64,000 bases of DNA, taken from Flavobacterium cheongpyeongense (GTDB lineage Bacteria > Bacteroidota > Bacteroidia > Flavobacteriales > Flavobacteriaceae). This document shows, in pieces, positions 35,955-43,880 of the stretch. Position 1 is the stretch's first letter, and the number at the start of each line of letters is the position of its first letter. The notes under the pieces are model-generated. The model was given only the letters and a program-made list of their open reading frames with translations, did no database searches and was not told the origin of the DNA. A program made the position numbers and the translations under genes. The DNA is taken from NCBI RefSeq assembly GCF_003202435.1, contig NZ_QJHK01000015.1, positions 62,001-126,000 on the forward strand, given 5' to 3'.

Positions 35955-36452
35955 TTATTTTTGAGACAAAGTTGCCAATAATTCTTCTAAGCTTTTCAGT
36001 GTCATCGTAAATCCTTCTTTAAAGCCCATTTCAATCATTTGTTCCATTCGCTCAAGCGATTCGTTATAAATGGTAATCACTACTTTTGTATTTTCGTTTT
36101 GGGCTGTAAAATTCAAATCCCATTCAGAGCCAGGCAGTTGAAGGTTTTCATCTTTATCAGCAAAAGCATTATAGAATTTAAAATTAGTTTTTGGACTTAT
36201 AGATTTATATTGCTGAACGGCCCAATGTTCTTGCCCTTCCGGACTTACCATGGCGTAAAATCTTCGTCCGCCTTCCTCAAAATTCATCACTTTTGTTTTA
36301 GATGCCCATGGTTTTGGTGCCCACCATTGGTCGAGTATTTCCTGTTTGGTGTACGCATCCCAAACCAAAGCCAATTCTGCTGCAAATTCTTTTACAATGG
36401 TTACTGTTTTGCTTGGTTTGTCAACAGTAAAATCAAATACTAAATTTTCCAT
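35955..36452 (-). CDS. SRPBCC/AHSA1-domain protein
   Basis: A 165-residue START-like (SRPBCC) protein of the activator of Hsp90 ATPase homologue 1 type. The domain fills the protein: VTIVKEFAAELALVWDAYT, the QWWAPKPW motif, FEEGGRRFYAMVSPEGQEHW, and a long C-terminal helix GFKEGFTMTLKSLEELL. The ligand is unknown. The ATG is 4 bp after the ArsR gene, a common ArsR-AHSA1 pair in which both are co-expressed under ArsR control. Confidence 0.92.
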   Translation of the reverse strand: MENLVFDFTVDKPSKTVTIVKEFAAELALVWDAYTKQEILDQWWAPKPWASKTKVMNFEEGGRRFYAMVSPEGQEHWAVQQYKSISPKTNFKFYNAFADKDENLQLPGSEWDLNFTAQNENTKVVITIYNESLERMEQMIEMGFKEGFTMTLKSLEELLATLSQK

Positions 36453-36456
36453 CTTT

Positions 36457-36768
36457 CTATTTTTTAATTGTTACTAATAATTCGTCAAGCTGATTGAATC
36501 TGGTCTGCCAAATTTCCCTGTATTGGCTCAGCCATTGGTCAATTTCTTTCATTTTTTCAATTTCAAGGGAGTAATAAATTTCTCTGCCTTGTTGCTCTTG
36601 TCTTACTAATTCGCATTCTGTCAAAATGCGAAGATGTTTAGAGATCGCTTGTCTTGTAGTATTAAAATTTTCAGCAATGGCATTTGGTGTCATCGCTTGT
36701 AAGGCAATCAAAGATATAATAGCCCGCCTTGTTGGGTCGGCTATTGCCTGAAAAATGTCTCTTCTCAT
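36457..36768 (-). CDS. ArsR-family winged-helix transcriptional regulator
   Basis: A 103-residue repressor. The winged helix is over about residues 8-80: DPTRRAIISLIA, AIAENFNTTRQAISKHLRIL (recognition helix) and the wing VRQEQQGREIYYSL. The metal-binding Cys of ArsR/SmtB sensors are absent, so it belongs to the non-metal group often paired with AHSA1 proteins. It is the first gene of the operon and probably represses it: a near-perfect 16-bp palindrome overlaps its -7 box. Confidence 0.93.
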   Translation of the reverse strand: MRRDIFQAIADPTRRAIISLIALQAMTPNAIAENFNTTRQAISKHLRILTECELVRQEQQGREIYYSLEIEKMKEIDQWLSQYREIWQTRFNQLDELLVTIKK

Positions 36769-36801
36769 TTGTTGTAAATTTTATTTACGAAATCAATTGG
36801 C

Positions 36802-36835
36802 TGCAAATATATATGCAACTTTTTGGTTTCACAAA
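36802..36835 (-). promoter_or_regulatory. Promoter and probable ArsR operator
   Basis: On the minus strand TTTG (36832-36835), 20-bp spacer, TATATTTG (36804-36811): an ideal promoter, 36 bp before the ATG. The -7 box lies within a palindrome of 16 bp (36802-36817, TGCA arms, one mismatched pair), the position expected for an autoregulatory ArsR site. Confidence 0.7.
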
Positions 36836-36904
36836 TATTTATTGAGTTATTTTTAATTAGTTAGAAAAGAAATGTAAGATTATTAGTTTTTGGGTGAACC
36901 AAGA

Positions 36905-37082
36905 GCAAGAGCCATCGGCTCGATAAATATTGTAGAGCTGGTTTTAATCCAGTTTATTTAGATATGAAAATAAGAAAGAGCCGTAGGTTCGAAACATTTT
37001 AATTTAATATGATTCGTTCCTATGGAACTCTTTCAGATGATGTTAAATTTTACAACGGATTGAAATCCGTCGCTACAATATG
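36905..37082. repeat. Composite inverted-repeat island
   Basis: Four hairpins in 180 bp: GAGCC/GGCTC (36909-36921), CTGG/CCAG (36938-36952), a long imperfect one with arms 36975-36993 and about 37014-37034 (AGCCGTAGG / CCTATGGAA), and ACGGATT/AATCCGT (37055-37070). The second and fourth are the same motif in opposite orientation with different but paired stems (ATTGTAG flank in one, CTACAAT in the other). It fills most of the gene-free 36836-37199. Confidence 0.6.
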
Positions 37083-37199
37083 ATTGATTCCCAAGGAGAT
37101 TTTAATGTTTGTAAAGTTGATATGCTTTGTAGGCACGGAAAGAATTTCCTCACTATTTTTTAAAAACCTGAGCAATCTGGATTTCTTGAACAATACAAA

Positions 37200-37757
37200 C
37201 TACGATTCTTCATCAATATTAAAGTCCTTTACCAGGAGTTCCAAATTTTTAATCCATTTAGTCCACATTCTTAAAGATAATAGAATAAATTGAATCGCAA
37301 CAACTACACTAAATATCAATATTAGTCCTTTTTCTTTTGTAAAATTTATTATTGACGTAAAAAAAATAACTATTGAGATGCTATATAGAGATGTGATAAT
37401 TACTGAAGAAATTGATAGTAGCTTTATTCTCATCAAATAATTCTGGAGGGATAGTTTTAAATTAGCCTCTCTGATAGGTCTTGTTATGGAAATATAACCA
37501 ATGACATCATTGAAAATGTATAATAATAAGCCAACTACTAATGACAGATTCGCATAAAATGGTTTTTTGTCTCCATCGAACCAGTCATAATAAATAAATA
37601 AAAAGAATGATAGGACAATTACCTCAATAATCAGTTTTGTTCTTATTTTTTTTATTGATGGGTGATTGACAATCTTAGTCATTAGTCGCAAGTCTGCTTC
37701 GCTTTTGAAATCTTTACCAGCGTTTTTCCAGTCTGATTTTAAGTCATTTAGTTCCAT
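37200..37757 (-). CDS. Four-helix membrane protein, probable partner of the ECF sigma factor
   Basis: A 185-residue protein with a soluble N-terminus of about 40 residues (LKSDWKNAGKDFK is similar to the start of many flavobacterial proteins that follow ECF sigma genes), then four membrane helices at about 42-58, 67-88, 114-135 and 142-160, and a short cytoplasmic tail. It starts 5 bp after the sigma-factor gene. It is probably the anti-sigma or sensor partner, although no canonical FecR or zinc anti-sigma motif is present. Confidence 0.75.
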   Translation of the reverse strand: MELNDLKSDWKNAGKDFKSEADLRLMTKIVNHPSIKKIRTKLIIEVIVLSFFLFIYYDWFDGDKKPFYANLSLVVGLLLYIFNDVIGYISITRPIREANLKLSLQNYLMRIKLLSISSVIITSLYSISIVIFFTSIINFTKEKGLILIFSVVVAIQFILLSLRMWTKWIKNLELLVKDFNIDEES

Positions 37758-37762
37758 GATTT

Positions 37763-38233
37763 TTATTTTAGTATTTGTTTCAATTTATTTTTAATTCTGT
37801 TTAATCGTACACCTACATTAGTATCACTTAGTCCTGTTATTTCTGCAATTTCCTTATAATTGAAGTCTTCCAGATAAAGAGATATGACCGCTTTCTCCGA
37901 ATCATTTAATTTTCGCAAAGCCCAAAACAATCGTTCCTCATTTTCTGAAATTGTCCTTTCGGAAGAGGGATGAATATGTTCGGGAAATTCTTCATAATAA
38001 TCAATAAATATTTTTGATTTTCGATAAGTAGCGATAGCAGTATTTAGAGCAATCCTGTATATCCACGAACTTATTTTAGATTCTCTTTTGAAGCCTGGAT
38101 AAGATTTCCAAAGCTGATAAACGATTTCCTGGAATAAGTCTTCCTGGTCTTCTCTATTATCCCGATATAATTTGCAAATCTTATATATTATTTTTTGATT
38201 TTCATGGATCAGTCCTAAAAATTCCGTTTCCAT
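37763..38233 (-). CDS. ECF-type RNA polymerase sigma factor
   Basis: A 156-residue group 4 sigma factor. Region 2 covers about residues 8-75 (ENQKIIYKICKLYRDNREDQEDLFQEI is split by the -10 recognition helix, and WKSYPGFKRESKISSWIYRIALN follows). Region 4 covers about 100-152 with the helix-turn-helix YKEIAEITGLSDTNVGVRLNR. Regions 1 and 3 are absent, as usual for this group. It is translationally close to the 4-TM gene downstream. Confidence 0.94.
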   Translation of the reverse strand: METEFLGLIHENQKIIYKICKLYRDNREDQEDLFQEIVYQLWKSYPGFKRESKISSWIYRIALNTAIATYRKSKIFIDYYEEFPEHIHPSSERTISENEERLFWALRKLNDSEKAVISLYLEDFNYKEIAEITGLSDTNVGVRLNRIKNKLKQILK

Positions 38234-38654
38234 ATTATCGTTTTTTTTTAGTCATTAAGAATTTCTTCATACCGTTTTGAAATTAAGTTATATAATGCAT
38301 AAGTTGCTTAATTTGCGGAAAATATTACAAGGGGGTATAAAATAATTTTAGTGTCTAAAAAGGAGAGTACTCAATTTTACGTCCACTACAACTATGTGAG
38401 CCTATAAATTGCACTTTCTGCCGAAGACTGTATTGAGGTGCAGTGTGACAGTTTAAAAAAGTGTGCAACTTAATTTACGATAAGACATGTATTCAATTTT
38501 TAAAAATAGCTTTGGATGACATATTTCAGTTTAGCTAAAATAGAAAAGTTTTCATTGATTAATTGATTAAGAGATACTTCCAAACGTAAAGATGTGTCAA
38601 TTTTTAAAAAAATATTTCCCCGCCCAACACCCCAACAAATAAATTCTGATTTTG
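38234..38654. other. Gene-free stretch between the sigma-factor gene and pyrR
   Basis: About 420 bp, AT-rich. There is a possible weak structure around 38380-38470 (the CACTACAACTATGTGAG and GAGGTGCAGTGTGACAG segments), with no clear gene or terminator. An upstream in-frame extension of pyrR from 38594 is open but lacks coding character. A PyrR-type attenuator could not be recognised. Confidence 0.4.
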
Positions 38655-38662
38655 TATATTTG
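38655..38662 (+). promoter_or_regulatory. Promoter -7 box for pyrR-pyrB
   Basis: TATATTTG matches TAnnTTTG and is followed by CCC, 24 bp before the ATG at 38687. Its position downstream of the upstream frame extension supports that ATG. No TTTG at -33. Confidence 0.55.
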
Positions 38663-38686
38663 CCCAACCAAACATCACACTTAATT

Positions 38687-39226
38687 ATGAGCCAAAAAGT
38701 ATTACTTAATTCAAAAGAAGTTACTATCATACTCCATCGTTTGGCTTGTCAGTTAATCGAAAAACATCTTGATTTTTCAGATACTATTTTAATCGGAATT
38801 CAGCCGAGAGGCGTTTTTTTAGCGGAACGTTTAAAACAAATATTACAGAGCGAATACAATACTCCCGAAATTTCTTTAGGATATTTAGACATCACTTTTT
38901 TTAGAGATGACTTTCGTCGTACGGATAAACCACTTGAAGCCAATAAAACACAAATCAATTTTATAGTCGAAAACAAAAAAGTCATTTTTATCGATGACGT
39001 TTTGTTTACCGGACGAAGCATTCGTTCCGCCTTAACCGCAATTCAGTCTTTTGGGAGACCTTCGGAAATTGAATTGCTAGTGTTAATCGACAGACGTTTT
39101 AGTAGAAACCTGCCAATTCAGCCCGATTATCGTGGCCGTCAGGTAGATGCCATAAATAATGAAAAAGTAAAAGTAAGCTGGAAAGAAAATGAAGGCGAAG
39201 ATGTCGTTTACCTCGTTACAAATTAA
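38687..39226 (+). CDS. pyrR: PyrR: pyr regulator / uracil phosphoribosyltransferase
   Basis: A 179-residue type I phosphoribosyltransferase. The PRPP loop VIFIDDVLFTGRSIRSAL is near residue 100, with IGIQPRGVFLAERL before it and LVLIDRRFSRNLPIQPDYRGR after, as in PyrR. In Firmicutes PyrR also binds pyr mRNA; here the function may be only UPRTase or an untested regulatory role. It is upstream of pyrB with a 61-bp gap and the two are probably one transcript. ATG 38687 was chosen because MSQKVLLNSKEV starts the conserved fold. Confidence 0.92.
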   Translation: MSQKVLLNSKEVTIILHRLACQLIEKHLDFSDTILIGIQPRGVFLAERLKQILQSEYNTPEISLGYLDITFFRDDFRRTDKPLEANKTQINFIVENKKVIFIDDVLFTGRSIRSALTAIQSFGRPSEIELLVLIDRRFSRNLPIQPDYRGRQVDAINNEKVKVSWKENEGEDVVYLVTN

Positions 39227-39287
39227 GTTGAATCGTAAAATTAAAAACAATTAAACAGTTCAACGATTAATAAATAAACAAACAAAA

Positions 39288-40214
39288 ATGAAAGAATTAA
39301 GCGTAAATCATTTATTAGGAATTAAATACATCAATGAGAATGATATTAACCTAATTTTTGAAACGGCAGATCATTTTAAAGAAGTCATTAACAGGCCCAT
39401 TAAAAAAGTTCCTTCATTACGAGATATTACCATTGCTAACATTTTCTTCGAAAACAGTACCAGAACCAAACTTTCTTTCGAATTAGCTCAAAAACGTTTA
39501 TCGGCAGATGTGATTAGCTTTTCAGCGGCACAGTCATCCGTTAAAAAAGGAGAAACACTTATTGATACTGTAAATAATATCCTTTCCATGAAAGTTGACA
39601 TGGTTGTAATGCGCCACTCCAATCCCGGAGCGGCTTATTTTTTATCCAAAAATGTCAAAGCCAGTATCGTAAACGCCGGCGACGGCGCACACGAACACCC
39701 AACGCAGGCCTTATTGGATAGTTATTCAATCAGGGAAAAACTGGGCGATGTAGCCGGAAAAAAAGTGGTTATTGTAGGTGATATTCTGCATTCAAGAGTT
39801 GCTTTATCCAACATATATGCTTTACAGATGCAAGGTGCAGAAGTTAAGGTTTGTGGGCCAAAAACCCTGATTCCGAGATATATCGAATCACTTGGAGTTA
39901 CGGTTGAACCAAATTTACGAAAAGCATTGGAATGGTGCGACGTTGCCAATATGCTTCGTGTACAAAACGAACGTATGGATGTGAACTTTTTCCCTTCAAC
40001 ACGTGAATATGCTCAGCAATACGGAGTCGATAAACCATTATTGGATTCTCTTGGAAAAGAAATCGTAATCATGCACCCGGGTCCCATCAACAGAGGAGTA
40101 GAAATCACTTCTGAAGTAGCCGATTCTGATCATTCAGTGATTTTAAATCAGGTGGAAAACGGGGTAGCGATTAGAATGGCGGTTATTTATCTTTTGGCTT
40201 CTAAGATTCAGTAA
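39288..40214 (+). CDS. pyrB: Aspartate carbamoyltransferase catalytic subunit
   Basis: A 308-residue enzyme of de novo pyrimidine synthesis: carbamoyl phosphate plus aspartate to N-carbamoyl-aspartate. The carbamoyl-phosphate site FFENSTRTKLSFE is near residue 50, with SVKKGETL, HPTQALLD and the aspartate-binding MHPGPINRGVE. Typical length and all motifs intact. No pyrI regulatory subunit is adjacent, so regulation probably does not follow the E. coli pattern. Confidence 0.97.
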   Translation: MKELSVNHLLGIKYINENDINLIFETADHFKEVINRPIKKVPSLRDITIANIFFENSTRTKLSFELAQKRLSADVISFSAAQSSVKKGETLIDTVNNILSMKVDMVVMRHSNPGAAYFLSKNVKASIVNAGDGAHEHPTQALLDSYSIREKLGDVAGKKVVIVGDILHSRVALSNIYALQMQGAEVKVCGPKTLIPRYIESLGVTVEPNLRKALEWCDVANMLRVQNERMDVNFFPSTREYAQQYGVDKPLLDSLGKEIVIMHPGPINRGVEITSEVADSDHSVILNQVENGVAIRMAVIYLLASKIQ

Positions 40215-40272
40215 TTTTTTAGTTTTCAGTCCCCGGTCACACTTTTCAGTTTTTGACTTTTTCTTTAACGAG

Positions 40273-40342
40273 TTGTTATCCTGAGCGGAGTCGAAGGCTT
40301 GTCAGGTAAAAAAGGGCTTCGACTCCGCTCTGCCTGACAACA
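40273..40342. repeat. CTTCGACTCCGCT hairpin, copy 1
   Basis: Arms containing AGCGGAGTCGAAG and CTTCGACTCCGCT (perfect), extended outwards by GTTATCCTG / TGCCTGACAAC with mismatches; the loop is about 20 nt. It could also act as a terminator for pyrB. A second hairpin of the same family follows at 40356. Confidence 0.7.
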
Positions 40343-40355
40343 GAGCTTTTAAGAG

Positions 40356-40422
40356 ATATTACCCTGAGCGAAGTCGAAGGCTAGTTCGTTAAAAAAGGCT
40401 TCGACTCCGCTTAACCTGACAG
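40356..40422. repeat. CTTCGACTCCGCT hairpin, copy 2
   Basis: Arms ACCCTGAGCGAAGTCGAAGG and CTTCGACTCCGCTTAACCTG, imperfect, loop about 20 nt. The remaining gap to 40578 contains short AAACTGATACTG direct repeats (about 40463-40505) and TACCTTCG, a one-mismatch -7 box near 40527-40534. Confidence 0.65.
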
Positions 40423-40578
40423 AACTGAGACAGAAAACTAAAATTTTCGACTGCGAACCGCGACTGAATACTGAAAACTGATACTGAAAACTGATACTGA
40501 AAATTGCAACAGAAAACTAAAAACTTTGTACCTTCGCTCTCAAATTATTAATTTTATATAAGTCCCAAAAATTATAAA

Positions 40579-40911
40579 ATGAAAGTAGATCAAAAAGGAC
40601 ATACCGTTATAATTAAAGACACTCAGGGAGATTTCAAATCTTTCCTTGATAAAGTTACGCAGCAGTTTAAGACCTTTGAAAAACAAAATATTATTATCGA
40701 TTTAACTTCGGATTCTAATTTATCCGAAAATGATCTGAAACTTTTTTTACCTCTTTCCAAACAACAGAAGAAAGCTAAGAAATCATTTGTAATTGTGGTT
40801 TTGGATTTTGATTTCAATGCTGTTTCTGATAAATTAACTGTAGTTCCATCACTTTTGGAAGCACATGATATTATCGAAATGGAAGAAATTGAAAGAGACC
40901 TTGGGTTTTAA
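40579..40911 (+). CDS. Small STAS-like protein of unknown function upstream of rnz
   Basis: A 110-residue soluble protein with alternating strands and helices (TVIIKDTQG, NIIIDLTSDSNLSENDLKLF, KKSFVIVVLDFDF, SLLEAHDIIEMEEIERDLGF), a pattern resembling the STAS / anti-anti-sigma fold. I see no phosphorylatable Ser in the usual DS motif. Homologues beside rnz are sometimes named ribonuclease Z by neighbourhood, which is unsupported: no HxHxDH. It ends 87 bp before rnz. Confidence 0.8.
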   Translation: MKVDQKGHTVIIKDTQGDFKSFLDKVTQQFKTFEKQNIIIDLTSDSNLSENDLKLFLPLSKQQKKAKKSFVIVVLDFDFNAVSDKLTVVPSLLEAHDIIEMEEIERDLGF

Positions 40912-40998
40912 TTGTCGATTTTAGAGTTCAGAGTTCAGATTTTAGATTTTGAATATTGGAATCTAAAAAAATACTAAATCTAAAATCAAAAAGCTATA

Positions 40999-41904
40999 AT
41001 GAAGTTAACCATACTTGGCTGTTATGCAGCAACTCCCAGAACATTTACCAACCCGACTTCGCAGGTATTAGAGATTAAAAGCAGACTGTTTTTGATTGAT
41101 TGTGGTGAAGGGACTCAGGTTCAGCTCCGAAAGAATAAGATTAAATTCTCAAAAATTAATCACATTTTTATCTCACATCTTCATGGAGATCATTTATATG
41201 GATTGATTGGAACAATTTCAACCTTTTCATTGCTGGGAAGAACCACCGATTTACATGTTTACGGACCAAAAGGTGTTAAAGAGCTTATTTTATTGCAATT
41301 AAAACTCACAGAATCATGGACAACCTATAATTTGTTTTTTCATGAACTTGAGTCAAAGGAAAGTGAAATTGTATTTGAAGATCAAAAAGTTATAGTAAAA
41401 ACAATTCCACTAAAACACAGGGTTTACACAAACGGATTCCTTTTTCAGGAAAAACCAGGGGATAGAAAGCTAAATGTAGATGCTGTTCAAAACTATAATA
41501 TTCATACCGCTTATTATCAAAAGATAAAAAACGGAGGAAATATCATGCTTGATGACGGAACAGTTATTGAAAACGAAAAGTTGTCTTTTGACCCAATTGC
41601 TCCAATGAGTTATGCTTTTTGTTCAGATACCGTTTATCACGAAGCCATTATTCCCATTATAGAAAATGTAGACGTATTGTATCATGAGTCTACATTTTTG
41701 GAATCAGAAGCGATTTTAGCCGAAAAAACATTACATTCAACTGCTAAAGAAGCTGCAACAATTGCTTTAAAAGCAAATGCAAAACAATTAATTTTAGGAC
41801 ATTATTCAACAAGATACGAAGGGATTGAGCGCTTTAAAGAAGAAGCTGAAACCGTTTTTTCAAATGTCCTTTTGGGGAATGACGGCGTTTCGTTTGAATT
41901 TTAG
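40999..41904 (+). CDS. rnz: Ribonuclease Z
   Basis: A 301-residue metallo-beta-lactamase-fold endoribonuclease (ELAC1-like short form) that matures tRNA 3' ends. The zinc motif FISHLHGDHLYGL, the early GEGTQVQLRK, the exosite region (about 150-180), FCSDTVYHE, HESTF and the C-terminal LGHYSTRYE are all present. Length is typical for tRNase Z-S. Cytoplasmic; the STAS-like gene is upstream and pdxH downstream. Confidence 0.95.
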   Translation: MKLTILGCYAATPRTFTNPTSQVLEIKSRLFLIDCGEGTQVQLRKNKIKFSKINHIFISHLHGDHLYGLIGTISTFSLLGRTTDLHVYGPKGVKELILLQLKLTESWTTYNLFFHELESKESEIVFEDQKVIVKTIPLKHRVYTNGFLFQEKPGDRKLNVDAVQNYNIHTAYYQKIKNGGNIMLDDGTVIENEKLSFDPIAPMSYAFCSDTVYHEAIIPIIENVDVLYHESTFLESEAILAEKTLHSTAKEAATIALKANAKQLILGHYSTRYEGIERFKEEAETVFSNVLLGNDGVSFEF

Positions 41905-41996
41905 CATTGTAAAAAGTACAATTTAATAGTTGTATTCCATTTTACAGGTATTTTACCTTTCACATCTTACAATTAACTTGTAACAAAAAAGAAAAA

Positions 41997-42641
41997 ATGA
42001 ACGATTTAAGCAATTATAGAAAATCTTACGAGAAAAGTGAATTATTGGAAACCTCGATACCAGAAGATCCAATTAACCTTTTTAACCGGTGGTTTCACGA
42101 AGTAGAAGATTTTGGTGGAAGTGGAGAAGTAAATGCAATGACCATTTCAACCATTGGATTAGATGGTTTTCCAAAATCGAGAGTGGTTTTATTGAAAAAA
42201 TTTTCTGAAGAAGGATTTATTTTTTATACAAATTATAATTCTGAAAAGGGAAAAGCGATTGCGGCAAATCCGCATGTATGTTTGTCTTTTTTCTGGCAGG
42301 AAATGGAGCGCCAGGTTATTATAAAAGGTATTGCACAAAAGACGTCTGAAAATATATCAGATAATTATTTCGATTCACGTCCTGAAGGAAGTAAATTAGG
42401 TGCTGTGGTTTCTAACCAAAGTGAAGTAATTCCATCAAGAACTTTTTTAGAGGAAAATTTAAAAAAGCTGGAAAATGATTTTAAAGGCAAGTCAATATCA
42501 AGACCGGAACATTGGGGAGGATATTTAGTAACGCCCTTAGAAGTAGAATTCTGGCAGGGAAGGGCTAATAGACTGCATGACCGAATTTCTTATAAAAGCC
42601 AGTCTGATTTTACTTGGAGCATTGAGAGATTAGCTCCTTAA
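41997..42641 (+). CDS. pdxH: Pyridoxine/pyridoxamine 5'-phosphate oxidase
   Basis: A 214-residue FMN flavoprotein that oxidises PNP or PMP to PLP. The FMN-binding segments PKSRVVLLKKF, FYTNYNSEKGKA and FFWQEMERQVIIKG are in order, and the C-terminal PLP-site motif EVEFWQGRANRLHDR and the ERLAP end are characteristic. Monocistronic, 92 bp after rnz. A 1.7-kb decayed region follows. Confidence 0.95.
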   Translation: MNDLSNYRKSYEKSELLETSIPEDPINLFNRWFHEVEDFGGSGEVNAMTISTIGLDGFPKSRVVLLKKFSEEGFIFYTNYNSEKGKAIAANPHVCLSFFWQEMERQVIIKGIAQKTSENISDNYFDSRPEGSKLGAVVSNQSEVIPSRTFLEENLKKLENDFKGKSISRPEHWGGYLVTPLEVEFWQGRANRLHDRISYKSQSDFTWSIERLAP

Positions 42642-42879
42642 AAAGTAAGAATTTTACATGTTAAATTGAAATAAGAATGTATTTTGTCGATTAAATTTGT
42701 TGTTTTGACGATAATTTTGTTTTTTTGAAGTGTAAATTAATTACGTTCGATATTAGAAATGAATTTTTCCTAGAATTCGGCTTTACATGTAACCTAATTA
42801 TTTTATAAAGAAATTGTTTCAGATAATGTTGCTTAGCCGTTGTTCCTATTTTTAATTTAGTGTTCAACAGAGTCCGTTG

Positions 42880-43327
42880 AAATAAGTAATTCGTCTAGAT
42901 CTGAAATCCTAACAGAGTATATGTAAAATGTTTCAGAATTAGAAGTATTGGTATTCATAAATGAGTATCGTGTAAGAATTGGACTGAATGCTTTGGTAAC
43001 AGTTAATGATATTTTTTTTAAATCAGAGGAACACGATATTTATATGATGACAAATAAAGTCGTTAATCATAATGATTTTTGTAGGCCGGTCGAAGAACAT
43101 TATCGCTGTTTTTGGAGCTAAAAATGTTGGAGAAAATAGAGCAATATTACTATCAAAGCCCTTAGTGTTTAAAAGCGGGGTTAGATAGCCCACTCATAAA
43201 CAAAATAGCGAAGGAGATTATACGCATTTTGGTATTACTGTTAAAATTGATGCAGAAACTGGTAAAAAAAAAGCACCAGTATTTTGCAAAAATTTAGGAA
43301 GAAAGTTAGTATTCAGGTTTAGTTATT
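42880..43327 (+). pseudogene. Decayed coding remnant, family unknown
   Basis: Three open fragments with coding character, separated by stops and frame changes: LVFINEYRVRIGLNALVTV onward, then FVGRSKNIIAVFGAKNVGENR, then DYTHFGITVKIDAETGKK running to LGRKLVFRFSY and a stop at 43327-43329. The last is followed at once by a good terminator. The ending (alternating aromatic residues) suggests an exported beta-rich or outer-membrane protein. I cannot name the family. 42642-42880 has no visible feature. Confidence 0.45.
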
Positions 43328-43328
43328 A

Positions 43329-43368
43329 AGTCGTTGTAAAGGTCATAATTTACAACGACTTATTTTTT
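43329..43368 (+). terminator. Terminator after the decayed + strand gene
   Basis: A perfect 12-bp stem, AGTCGTTGTAAA / TTTACAACGACT, loop of eight, then TTATTTTTT. It also borders the minus-strand pseudogene. Confidence 0.8.
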
Positions 43369-43880
43369 AAACGATTGGGTAATCCTGACTTCTGTATTGG
43401 AATGCTTTACCTAATTTTTGCGGTTTATCATAGTCACCGTTTTCATTGATAATGAGCTTAAAAAGATCAGACTGGCCAATGCTTCCGGACATATCAGAAG
43501 CAAAATATAAAGCTTTTTCATCTGAGCTAAGTACAGGATCAGCAGTACTGTAATTGTTGCTGCCGAAGGAAAGCTTTTTAATATGAGTCCATTTACCTCT
43601 TTTGAGAATTGCTTTGTAAATTTTGATAAAAGTAATTTTGTCTTCATTTTTTCATTTTTTTCCATCTTATATTATTATTAAGGGTGAAATAAATTATTTT
43701 TTCGTCTTTTGTAAGAACGGGAAATGATTCATGAAATTTAATATTCATTACAGTGCTGAATTTCTTCACTTTAGCAGAAACTTCATCTGTAACCTACAGA
43801 TTGGTATAATATTCACCCGCCCATTTGTTTTTTCGTTATGAAAAGTTACCCGTATCCCTCTGCCTGAAGCAAGATAGATT
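43367..43880 (-). pseudogene. Fragment of an OmpA/PD40-family (WD40-like repeat) outer-membrane protein gene
   Basis: Read on the minus strand, fragments align with the PD40 propeller part of flavobacterial OmpA-family proteins. First KWAGEYYTNL, a stop, then VTDEVSAKVKKFSTV and KFHESFPVLTKDEKIIYFT; after an in-frame deletion, ITFIKIYKAILKRGKW, STADPVLSSDEKALYFASDM, GSIGQSDLFKLIINENGD and a stop at 43367. The N-terminal TPR part, several blades and the whole OmpA domain are missing and there is at least one frameshift. Intact homologues are linked to gliding and type IX secretion loci, but nothing of that kind remains here. Confidence 0.8.

Noticed and set aside
37084..37293. 69-codon frame partly over the 4-TM gene
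   Set aside because: It begins in the repeat island and runs antisense to a convincing gene.
38234..38686. PyrR-binding attenuator in the pyrR leader
   Set aside because: No terminator/antiterminator pair with the PyrR-binding loop was recognised, and the promoter -7 box is only 24 bp from the ATG, leaving no room for a leader.
43411..43665. 84-codon minus-strand frame
   Set aside because: It is an alternative frame of the decayed PD40 gene; the family match is in a different frame.
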